Made by a program: the position numbers and the translations under genes. A DNA stretch of 64,000 nt from Hippophae tibetana (lineage: Eukaryota > Streptophyta > Magnoliopsida > Rosales > Elaeagnaceae): assembly GCA_037013495.1 (NCBI GenBank), contig CM072811.1, positions 27,427,659-27,491,658 on the forward strand, written 5' to 3'. This document shows positions 35,677 to 46,441 of this stretch, piece by piece; the stretch's first letter is position 1, and every line of letters begins with the position of its first letter. A model generated the notes under the pieces. The model worked only from the letters and a program-made list of their open reading frames with translations, had not been told where the DNA came from and ran no database searches.

Positions 35677-38512
35677 ATGGGTCGTGGTAAGATTGAAATC
35701 AAGAGAATTGATAACCAAACAAATAGACAAGTTACTTATTCTAAAAGAAGAAATGGGATTTTCAAGAAAGCTGAAGAACTCACTGTTCTTTGTGATGCTA
35801 AGGTCTCTATTATTATGCTCTCTGGTAGTACTAATAAACTCCATAATTATGTTAGCAAAACCACCAGGTATGTATAATATATAAATGTTTTCTTTATTTT
35901 ATTTTATTTTCATTACTTTTTTATGATAATTTAATTTATATATTTTTTAATTAATGAATTACCAGCACCAAGGAAATGTTTGACATGTATCAGAACACTT
36001 TAAAGACTGATCTATGGAAGAGCCATTATGAGGTTGCAAAAAACCACTTTTGTATTTTTTTTTAAAATAAATTTATTGAATAATTTTTTTTTATTTTATT
36101 TCTAGAGAATGCAAAAGACTTTGAAGAAGCTGGAGGAAAAAAACTATGAGTATAGGAGAGCTATTAGGTATTTTTTATTTTTTATTTTTTTGAAATAACT
36201 ACATTCACGAAATACATATGAAACCTAGACCTCTTAATGACTTACGTTGTTTGATTTGTTGAACAGACAGAGACTTGGTCATGATCTGAATGGTCTAAGC
36301 TTTGCTGAGTTACATGCTCTTGAGGATAAGATTTCTTCTTCCTTGGACATCATACGTAAAAGAACGGTTGGATTAATTTTATGTATTATTATTTATTATT
36401 GATTATAAAGTGTTTTAAATTTAATATGGAATTATAAAAAAAATTTAATTAATGTTTTCTATTTTCCCTTTTCTATTTTAACATTCATCTATATGGTTTT
36501 TATGAACTTGGATCTCAAGAGTCATGGCTATGAATTTAATTGAATTATGGATGAGATAAATTTATATAATATAGTTTATAAATTTTTTTTATATAATTCA
36601 AATTTATAATTTAAAACAAAGAAGGATTAATCCTTACCTCATACCATATACGAATCATTAGTTTTATAATATTTTCTATTGGTTATTAAGTTGATTTAAA
36701 ATCCAATTTTCTGAATCCTTTTTAACAGACGGACAAGATCAACACTCAGACTAACACCCTGAGCAAAAAGGTCAGCAATTAAAATTGTACTTCAATTTTT
36801 TTTTTTTTTTGAATAAACACTACATACTCTTTGAGTCTTTTCATACTGAACTATTATCCAGACTTTATTTATTTATTCAAAGTGTAGACGATTTATAATT
36901 ATGTTGTAAACTTTATTTATTTTATTTTTTATCTCTTTTTTTTTCATTTTGTTTTTCAATACCATGAGCCTATTATTATTATTATTATTATTGTTGTTGT
37001 TGTTATTATTATTGCAGGTGAAAAGCTTGAAAGAAAATAGTAAAAATCTCGTGAGCTATGTGACACTCAGCGTTGAGGTTTTTTTTTTTTTATCTTTATC
37101 CTAATCTTTTCAGGAATATTATACAACTACTTTTTTACTTATATAAATGTAATAATTGATAAAATAAATAGTTAATTAATTTGTTAATAAAATGAAGAGT
37201 AAATTTACAATAATAATTATTTTATTAATACGTAGTTAGTTAATTTTTTTACTTTAATGAAAAAAATATATATAATAATTATTATTTTATGAACAATATG
37301 TTTGATATTTTGTTTCATTATTACACATTCTAAATATGAGTGATACTTTATTTAATAAATAAATTTAATATAATAAGATGATGCATATGAATTTAATATT
37401 AACTTAATAAATATTTTTTGATTAGAAATAATGTACATTAATGGACTATTTTTTTTAATTAATATTGAACATAACATTATCTCGATATTAAAAAATATGA
37501 TTAGTTGAACACAATTATGACCTATTATAAATGAATTGATCTGTTCATTAAATTTGCAAGTATGAACTATATAAATTATTGTGAATCAAAACAATTATTC
37601 AATGATAATAATGCAAATCAATACTCAATAAAACTATTAAAATAATTATTCATAAAAATATATATTTTTATGGGCATTTTAATATTTGTTAGTATATAAG
37701 AAAAAATTACTAAAATTTTAGAACAAAATGGAGAAAGAAGACAACAACCATACTTATTGATGTTAATCATACTATTGAAATGTTGATGATCAAATTATCA
37801 TTTTTTAAGCTAAAACCAAAAAGTAAAAATTTATGATTAACAAAGCTAAATCTAAAAAGTATAAATTTATAATTAAAATGTACAAAAGAAAATGAAAAGG
37901 GAGAATGAAATCCCAAGTCATTTTTGACCTCCAAAAGTTTTGCAATTGTGGCTTTCATTATGGATATTTTAGTATATATGTATGCATATGTAGAACTATC
38001 AAAGATTCATTTCTTAAGGCTTATATATATATATATATATATGAAAATTATAATGTATTTTTTTAACTCAAATTATAATGTATGTTAAAATAGCATAATC
38101 TCATAATATGGTAATTTTAGCACGTTATAAACCTATGTGTCTTACTTACAAATTCATGTAAGTAAATTATATAGATGTGTAAGTGTAATCAAAATGTGAG
38201 GTGGATACACCTTATGTGTAAGTGAAATTGAGACATATGTCTTCGTGAATTTCTTGCAAATTTATGATAGAGTTTCATTTTTTTTTTTTATGTTTTTGAA
38301 TTGAGAAGCAACCAAAATGTGCGGTGGATACAGCATATGGGTTAGTGGAGGATCATTATAATGAAAGAGAGTATGAATCTGAAGTTGCATTAGCAAATGG
38401 AGCCTCTAATCTCTATGCATTTCGCAACCATCACCACCATCCGGCTAATCTCTATCACAATGGAGGAGAAGGATTTGCTCCCTGTTATATGCGAGATCTA
38501 AGCCTTGCTTGA
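35677..38512 (+). CDS. TM6-like (paleoAP3) B-class MADS-box gene, copy 2, seven exons, intact
   Basis: Exons: 35677-35867, 35966-36032, 36106-36167, 36267-36366, 36729-36770, 37018-37077, 38309-38512; the product is again 241 residues. The MADS-domain exon encodes the same protein as copy 1, and exon 4 is also identical in protein. Differences gather downstream: KTDLW for KIDLW, KKLEE for [18 protein letters not shown] for [13 protein letters not shown], a reworked exon 6 ([11 protein letters not shown], one codon shorter) and C-terminal changes ([29 protein letters not shown]). All splice sites are canonical and no stop is seen, so both copies look functional. Intron 6 is 1,231 bp against 395 bp in copy 1, swollen by AT-rich DNA and containing a stray copy of the exon 7 start. 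Role and partners as for copy 1; a functional split between the copies is possible but not shown. Confidence 0.92.
38186..38217 (+). pseudogene. Duplicate of the start of exon 7 inside intron 6 of TM6-like copy 2
   Basis: AATGTGAGGTGGATACACC and the following TTATG copy the start of exon 7. The match is closer to exon 7 of copy 1 (GTGAGG, CACCAT) than to its own exon 7 at 38309 (GTGCGG, CAGCAT). There is no AG directly before it in a good context, so it is probably not spliced in. Confidence 0.75.
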
Positions 38513-40062
38513 TGAAACCCTTTATTGAGAGTTGATCAACTAATTAAGCTCTCTTAATTATCTATCTTATATATGGTTGTAGGTTCTTAATTATGTAATT
38601 GTTGTTGCTTTCGGTCATGAATTGTATTGGCTTATATATGTTCAAGTACCTTATAACTTGACATAAAATTGATCTTCAGTTGTTGTCTTTCTTTTGTTGT
38701 ATGTCTTGTACGTTTTGGTGTATGAGTTGCTATATGTTGTTGTGTGATTAATTATTACTTTTGTTGTTGTGTAAACAACTTGGATGTGTTTTGTATATAT
38801 GTAGTTTAATTAATTACCTTAATTTTCTACTCTCTTTTTTTGTGTTATGATGATTTTTAAAAAAATAATATTTTCCCACTTATACAACTATATGCATATA
38901 ATTATAGGGTAATTTATTGTTATGATAGTTTATAGGATTAAATGTTACTTTTCATTCGATTAGATTATAAAAATATTAATATTGTATTTAGTTTGAATCA
39001 AAATTATTTATCTCTTTAAAGGGCATATCACTCAACTAAAATTAATAGTTTTATAAAAGAAAATATTGACAATAATATTAAAATCACTAAACTTTAGGTT
39101 TTCTTAAATGAAACGAAGAGACACTTGATTAAAAAAAGCTTAAATAACCAAAAGCTGTTTTTTAATTTTTTTTTTAATTTTAAGGAAATAAATAGATTTG
39201 TTACTTCTTTTTAATTATAAATGTACTGATGTCATTTTATAAACTATAAATGTAGTGTTTAGAGAGACTATCTACTCTTAGATTTTGACGTTGGTATCAT
39301 TTAATCTTCATTATTCTTATTTTTTTGGATTATAAAATGTGTTTTTAAGTCTCTAACTTTGAAAAAATAAGTTAATTAAAGATTTATAATATTATATAAG
39401 TAATTTTTCTAATAAAATATTTTTTTATTAATTAATTAAAATATAAATTATTAACAAGTGTAAACAAATAAAACAATGTTAATTTAATCAATACAATTAA
39501 ACCAAACCTAAAATGGAATTAAAAAAACATTCTAAATAGGCTAAACGCAGGAAAATATGAAAAATACTACGTGAGCCGCTTTGCACATTTCCTATATCGT
39601 GGTGCTATGCCAAAATCATAGAACCCAAATTTGTCCCAAAAATATGTCACGGTGCTTCTTTTCTTATGCCATAATGCACTTGGCTATGCTTGAATTCAAT
39701 CCTAACCTTTGGGTATCATGTCACGGATAACACTGAGTCACACCGCAGCGTGTCTTCATTTTACAGAATTGCTTGGTCATTAATCTTATAATGTCATGGA
39801 TCATTTAATGTCTTTTAAATGGTATCACATAAAATATTAATTTCAATGGTATTACTAATTATAACTTATAAACATTATTATTAATAATAATTTAATTTTT
39901 TTTAATTTAATATATAATTTAATATTAGGAAGAAGTGTACCAATAATCATATAACTTTAGTTGTATTAATCTCTTAACATTCAACTAAAGCATTTTAATT
40001 GTATAACTTTAAAAATATGTATTTTAATTTTAATAATATGGACTTTATTTCTAAAAAAATGT
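38513..40062. other. 3' flank of TM6-like copy 2 and AT-rich intergenic DNA
   Basis: 38513-38870 matches the 3' flank of copy 1. The segment at 38940-39240 is the right copy of the direct repeat also seen at 34245-34850. From 39540 to 39780 the base composition is more balanced (CACGGTGC, CCGCAGCG) with no recognisable gene. The remainder is AT-rich. Confidence 0.55.
38940..39240. repeat. Direct repeat flanking the second TM6-like gene, right copy
   Basis: See 34245-34850. This copy is shorter, lacking a central block present in the left copy. Confidence 0.6.
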
Positions 40063-40299
40063 TCTATTCTTATTATTTTTAACTCAAAACTTTAGTTTTA
40101 TACTTAGGGGAATATATATTTTAATTATATAAATCTAAAACTATTTTATTCTTATTATTTTTAACTCAAAACTTTAGTTTTATACTTTAGAAGAATATAT
40201 ATTTTAATTATAAAAATCTAAAACTATTTTATTCTTATTATTTTTAACTCAAAACTTTTTAGAAGAATATATATTTTAATTATAAAAATCTAAAACTAT
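40063..40299. repeat. Tandem repeat of about 83 bp, nearly three copies, upstream of the GATA gene
   Basis: Units start at about 40063, 40146 and 40229 with TATTCTTATTATTTTTAACT and end AAATCTAAAACTAT. The third lacks about 11 bp in the middle. Extremely AT-rich, lying some 380-610 bp before the GATA start codon. Confidence 0.9.
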
Positions 40300-40675
40300 A
40301 TAATTTATATTCAACTTTTTTTTTTCTTCATAAAAGTTACGAGGAATACCGTATCCTTCAACTTAATATTAATACATCACTTCTTACATGCATTAGGTCG
40401 ATGCAAATATCATTAGGAGACAAAGAAACGGGCAATTCAGTTCAGCCCTTATTCAATGCTTTACCAAACTTTCACCCCTTTTTATCTTCTAGTTTAACTT
40501 ATTTCTCTTCAAAAACCAAGCTTCATTTTTCTCCTCTCTTATCCTATCCTCTTCCTTTTCAGGTACATATTATTAAAGTAGTTTATTGTATTTTAAAGGC
40601 TGAAAGTTATGATTTTGAAAACAGTGTTCGCTTATTTTTCGTTTCTGTTTTTAATTCTTTGAAGGTAAAACTGAA

Positions 40676-41814
40676 ATGGAATGCGTTGAAGGTGCCTTGA
40701 AGACAAGTTTTCGAACGGAAATAGCCCTGAAAACGAGCCCACAAGTAGTTTTTGATGATTTTTGGAGTGTTAACGTTCAAAATGTTACAACTTGTGACGA
40801 TTTCTTTGTTGACGAACTCTTGAACTTCTCTAACGAAGATGGGTTAGTTGAAGAAGAAGAACAAGAGGCTGAAGGAGACAAAGGCTTTGGCTCTGTTTCT
40901 CCTAAAAAACAAACCCAAAACTTTGACCACTCTGACTCAAGTTCCAAATTTTCACACAAAGATGATTTTGGTTCTGTACCCTCCAGCGAACTTAACCTTC
41001 CGGTACGTATCCTTTCTATTTTTAGTTATGAAATTGGTTTTTTCTTATCTGGGTTTGAACTTTGAGGTACTTTTGAGTTTGTTTTGGTTATGGTGTTGAA
41101 TAAAGATGCAATTTTTATCAGGCTGAAGATATGGCAGACCTTGAATGGTTATCCCAATTCGTTGACGATTCTGAAAATTCATTTTCAGAATTCTATGCGC
41201 CTTACGCTACGGTAATTTTGCCTGTGAAAGCCAAGAACCAGATGGAGAAGGCACCTGAACCGGAATCCCCAGCTTTGAAGACTCCGGTTGCGGCCAAGAT
41301 TAGAAGTAAGAGAATTCGAACCGGCGGTCGAGTTTGGTCTCTTGGGTCAACTCCGTTGCCAGAGTCTTCTTCAAGTTCAAATACATCTTGTTCTTTATCG
41401 CCTCCTTCGAGTCCTTGGCTCATTTACACCAGCATGCAAGACTACGAACCGGCTGAAGTTGAAAAAGAAAAGCATTTTGCTAAGAAATTAAGAAAAAAAC
41501 CGGGTTCATTGTATTCCGGTTCGGTCCAACCGCCTCGAAGTTGCGGCCATTGTGGGGTGCATAAGACTCCGCAATGGAGAGCCGGACCACTTGGGGCCAA
41601 AACTCTATGTAACGCATGTGGAGTTCGATACAAGTCGGGTCGGTTGTTACCGGAGTATAGACCCGCTTGTAGTCCTACCTTTTCAAGTGAGTTGCATTCA
41701 AACCACCATCGTAGAGTGCTTGAAATGCGCAGTAAAAAGGTGGTGGTATCAAACATTCCCGAGTCCGGTTTAACACCCTCGGTTGTGCCCAGTTTTGACC
41801 CGAACCCGAATTAG
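40676..41814 (+). CDS. GATA zinc-finger transcription factor, subfamily I (GATA5-like), two exons
   Basis: Exons 40676-41002 and 41122-41814 with a 120-bp phase-0 intron (CCG/GTACGT ... TATCAG/GCT) give a 339-residue protein. The N-terminus [13 protein letters not shown], the acidic block [14 protein letters not shown] (about 46-59) and [13 protein letters not shown] after the intron are subfamily I features. A basic stretch ([10 protein letters not shown]) is a likely nuclear signal. The single type IV finger is [18 protein letters not shown] then [21 protein letters not shown]-x2-C-x18-C-x2-C, with the plant-typical QWR-GPLG loop and the RPA tail. It should bind WGATAR sites; Arabidopsis relatives act in light and growth responses. 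The start is supported by the family-typical MECVE opening. A 5' UTR intron between about 40563 and 40663 is possible. No defect seen. It may equally be named GATA5, 6 or 7-like. Confidence 0.95.
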
Positions 41815-43500
41815 TTGTACCAGTTACTAGACTTTAGAAATTAGTGAAGTTATTGACAGTAAAGAGAACCGGAGTCGCTCAACCCGGTTCTCAGGTTAGA
41901 TTTTAGTGTGATTTATTTAGAAATATAAATTGTATGATTGGTGTAGTAGATTTGTAGGTTCGAAGAATTGAGACTCTGATTTCAGAGATTAGGAAATCTA
42001 AATATATAATTTAATATCATATTCAAAATTAATTTCTTTCCGCTTTTAGTTTTGCATTAATTAATTTCTTTTCCTTCTCGGGGCAGTTTGGAGATTTTGA
42101 AAACTTTCCACCCTTTAAATTTGGTGGTCATTTGTAAAGTTAAAAAACATTTATTTTAGCTTAGTATATATATATATTTTAATCTGTCACAAATTTGTAT
42201 TTCTAATACATCGTTTTATTTTTAATCTGTTTTATATAATATAAGTTATGTTTTTTTTTTGTATATTAAAAGTATATTGTATATGTATATATATATTTTA
42301 TAATATAATTTTTTTTAGATTGATTAAAAGGAATACCATTGAAATAATTTTTATAAAAAAAATTATTGAAATTTTTCCTATGAAATTTCGTAAAGAAGAA
42401 ACTGTAAAACCTCGAAGAGATAAGAAAGAGAATATTAAGAAAGTGTGTTTTTATTCATGGGGCGGGTTATCCGATAGTTTCGTTAGTTTTTTAGAATGAT
42501 TTATTTAGGTTTAAAGTTTTTGCCCATTAATTTTGAATAAATTATAATAGAAGTTTTAATGTTCAATTTTTATTTTATTTTTTCATTTTTTAATTTAAAT
42601 AGTGTTTCATTAAATATTCATGTTGAAATTTTCTTTCTCAAATACATTTGAAAAATTAAAAAAAAAACCTAAAATTTTACCATTTAGATTAAACCATTTA
42701 TTTTTTTAAATTAGTATATTGAAATGATAAAAAAATTAATGAATTAAAGTGATTTAATTATAATAATTAATAAACATATTAGTCATTTATCTCTTATTTA
42801 TTTACACATTGCTAATAGGCAAAAATTGCAATCAAAATTAAAAACTTGAGTACGAATACGGAGATAAAATGATAAAAAAATGATATGAATATTTATTTAA
42901 TATAACATGATTAACCTTATAATATAGAGAGGTCTTACTCCATGGTATAATATTATTTATGTCATATCATAATTATGAGTTTAGTAGGCACATAACCATT
43001 ACACACCGATTCAATGAGCCCTTGTGATTTTGTTTCTTGGGTAAACTCAAAACGTATCAATACCATTAGAGAAGATACCTCTTATTAGTATCTCACCAAT
43101 TATTTTTTTAAGTAATATGAAATATTCGTAATAACTTTGATTGCATCATACAAACAAACTTAGGAAGCCTTACGTCCTTGAGAGGACTCAAGCTCATATG
43201 ACCATACCTTTGATACCTTACTCTGTGATATGTTATCATACGCTTTAGACCATAATACAAGTTCAACAAGCTCACACTCAATAGTTTCTCGATGAATAAG
43301 CTATTGGGTACTAATATAATAATTTGTAAATTGTTATGAAAGATTTATAAATATTCAATAAGCATTTTAAACCCATTCATTGTTCTTGATGGGCCTAATA
43401 ACTTTCATGAGTTTCCACAAGGTTATTACTCGCATCCCTAAAAGTTAACTCATTTTGTAGGAGTTGACTCATCATGTATTTATAAGCTCATGTTTCAGGG
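41815..43500. other. GATA 3' flank and AT-rich intergenic DNA
   Basis: The 3' UTR presumably covers the first 150-200 bp. A frame at 42248-42499 is AT-driven and shows no domain. The segment 42940-43500 is more balanced and may belong to the same repeat element as the following satellite; GAGTTGACTCATCATGTATT at about 43461-43480 has a diverged partner after the satellite at about 44196-44220. Confidence 0.5.
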
Positions 43501-44105
43501 TTCTTTAAGTTTAACTTCTGAAATGGGCCTATACCTATACCATCATGATATTTTAAACAATTTCATTTCAAGTCCAACTAAGCCTGCATTTCACAAATTG
43601 TTCCATACTACGACTTAAGTCAATCTAATTGGGTTTTCCATAATTAGTACCTCTTGAACTTTTGACTTTAATAGGATCCTTCAAGTTTAACTTTTGGAAT
43701 GGGACTATATCACCATGAGATTTTAAACAATTTCATTTCAAGTCTAACTAAACCTATATTTCACAAATTGATCCATACTACGACTCAAGTCAATCTAAGT
43801 GGGTTTTCCATGGCTAATATCTCTTGAAATTTTGATCTTAGTAGGGTCTTTCAAGTTCAACTTTTGGAATGAGCTTATACCACTATGAGATTTTAAACAA
43901 TTTCATTACAAGTCCAACTGAGCCTACATTTCACAAATTGATCCAAATTCCGACTTAAGTTAATCCAATCAGGTTTTTCATGGCTAGTCCCTCTTGAACT
44001 TTTGACATTAACCAACTTTATTTATTCAAAGGTTTCAATAGATTTTAGAGAATTTCATTACAAGTCCAACCAAAACGATATTTCACTAATTAGCTCAAGA
44101 CAACA
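43501..44105. repeat. Satellite-like tandem repeat, unit about 170-180 bp, about 3.5 copies
   Basis: Units begin at about 43501, 43680 and 43850 with TTCAAGTTTAACTTTTGGAA-type sequence and share GATTTTAAACAATTTCATT, CAAGTCCAACTAAGCCT, TTTCACAAATTGATCCA and TGGGTTTTCCATGGCTA. A partial fourth begins near 44020. Units differ at perhaps 10-15 percent of positions. Diverged copies of one sequence (ACTCAT...TATTTATAAGCTC) flank the array on both sides, so it may be an internal array of an LTR or other element. Confidence 0.85.
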
Positions 44106-46004
44106 ACTATGAGTTATGATATCATTTTATGAGTTCAATTGCTTCCATAAGTTTTCACAAAGTAACGAGCTCTCATTCTAAAAGGTTAATTTATTGGATG
44201 AGATTGACTCATATATATACTTATAAATTATGCTCTTATTAGTATTTTATCAATGTGAAACTTGTTTGTTTTTCATTTCTCATCAATCCTATCTCAAGCA
44301 TCTATCTCATTTTATCCTCCATAAATCTCATTATGTATTCATTTTCTGTTACATATATCTTTATTTCATGTGACATGTAAAAATCATGTCTAAAAGTGAA
44401 TGAATTTAGAAGTCAATTTTTTTCTTAAGAAAATGCTATGTATTGGTTCAAATGTACTTACTTTTCTTTCACGAGTCAAACATGTTTGCGAGAGGACTCA
44501 CAAAAGCCAATTTTCTCAATGTTGGAGCACTAATTCGATAGTTTCACCACCAATAAGGCTAAAAGTAATTAAGATGGAGGAGTAAAATATTACATTTTTA
44601 CCTATAAGGATTTAAATATTGATGATTATAGTATATTAGTAATTCATTTTACAAAAAAACATATTAAAGTTTATATATAATATTTCATAAAATTATACAT
44701 TTTATAATCTTAAAATGTTAACTTAATGAATTTTATTATAGTGTTATTTTTAATTAACTACAACATCATTATTCTTCAAAGTGTGTATTTTTATCTAATG
44801 TACAACTAATTATTTTATATTTTATTAAATTTAAGTCATTTATCATTTTTTTTATTTTTGCAATGCTTATTTCTTTTTCTTTTTTGTGATGTGAGGTCCA
44901 ATTTTTTTAACCTAATAGATTAAAACTCTGATACTATGTAAAAATTTATAAAAATCATGAGTTTTTTAATCTAAAAAAATTTAATTGAATTAGCAGAGAT
45001 ACTTATGATTTTTATAAACTTTACTATAATATTTTATTTAATTAATATGAGATTTCATTATTCTTAATATTACATATTTAAAAAAAAATTGTATTGAGAA
45101 AACGATTTATTCATATTTCACTCTATCATAAATTTAATTTTTTTAAAAGATATTATATAATAACATCCACATTTAGACTAACTGATATATTCACAATATT
45201 TTGTAATCTTTTAATCCATTCTAACTTTGTTAGATTGAAGTATCTTTTTATTGCGAATATTAGTTGCATAAAGAACATTGGATAAAATATAAATAATTTA
45301 TCCTCGCATAATGATAGTTTAATTACTAAAGTCATGACATATTTAGTAAAAAATGTAAAGTTTAATTCTTAATTTTCATTCTCCATATTCTCGTATTGTT
45401 GCCTTGTTTCGGAACTTAATAAGTATTTTGAGAATACGTACTCCTTTTAGATAGAGATAGGAAGAAAACTAAAAATAAGAGTAAAAAAGTATGTTCAACT
45501 TATGGATGGATCTAAGATTATGAATCTATATCTTTTATTAAAAGTATCTAATCTTTAATAATTTAGAAGTATTTAAAAAAATGGGCAATGTTAGCAACAT
45601 TTTTTATTACACTCTCATTTTCACTTGCTTCATTATTTAAGTTACATATATAAATTTTAATTTCCTTTCACACATTAACTTTTCTTAAAAAATGTGAAAA
45701 GAATATGCAATAAAGTAAAGTTTACACGTGTTACTTGAAGAATGGTGCAAGTGAAAATGAAAATATAATTTAGAGTAATGGTAGCACTATTTTAAATTAA
45801 TTTCCTTGATTCAAACTTCAAACAAAGATTTTTCTTTAAATAAATGATAATAATATTAACGCAATAAAATATATAAAATACATATTTTTTTTAATGTTAA
45901 TTACACTATAATTCCAATAAAAAAATAGTACTATAAATATATTGAATACGACATTAAGGAACACAAATTATGATAATATTGTACTAATGTTTTTGATAAG
46001 AGAG
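44106..46004. other. AT-rich intergenic DNA
   Basis: Scattered short frames without recognisable content. A promoter-like TATATATATACTTATAAATT occurs near 44211-44230 beyond the satellite. No gene, RNA or clear element ends seen. Confidence 0.45.
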
Positions 46005-46441
46005 TGTAAACTTTTCCTAATTCAGTTTGTTTTGTTGTCTACTCAATTGAGTTGATGATGTGGGTATCTTTCGTAAAATATTAGATGTTTTTATCAAATC
46101 ATGCATGTTTATTGTGAAAGCATTACACAAATTTGTTAGACAATATAGAGTTAGTTAAAGCAATACAATGATGTAAAAAATTTGTTACAACAGTAATGCT
46201 CACTAATGTATCATCTATAAGTGTTTCATTTATACTGTAAATGGATTTGAGCTTATAAATACAACACTCATGCTTTGTAACAATCATGCAACTTAATGAG
46301 AAACACACAAATGCTTTCCTTTTCTCTAGTTACACTTAAACTTCTCTTATTCTTTGTTGATCTTTAATGGTCTTCTTCTTGTCTTCTATGGCTACCACTT
46401 CTTGCTCCATTCATCTACTTAATTTTTCTTTTCTTTTCTTT
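46005..46441 (+). repeat. 5' LTR of Copia-4
   Basis: Begins TGTAAACTTTTCCTAATTCA; about 437 bp. The first 130 bp match 52541-52738 apart from an insertion in the latter, and TATAAATACAAC near 46255 is TATA-like. Confidence 0.8.

Noticed and set aside
42248-42499. 83-codon open frame downstream of the GATA gene
   Set aside because: AT-rich, Ile/Phe/Lys-biased translation and no domain or neighbour support.
46001-46010. Purine tract GATAAGAGAG directly before the 5' LTR of Copia-4, like the one before its 3' LTR
   Set aside because: Could suggest a tandem LTR arrangement from recombination, but ten bases are too few and no further internal sequence is seen upstream.
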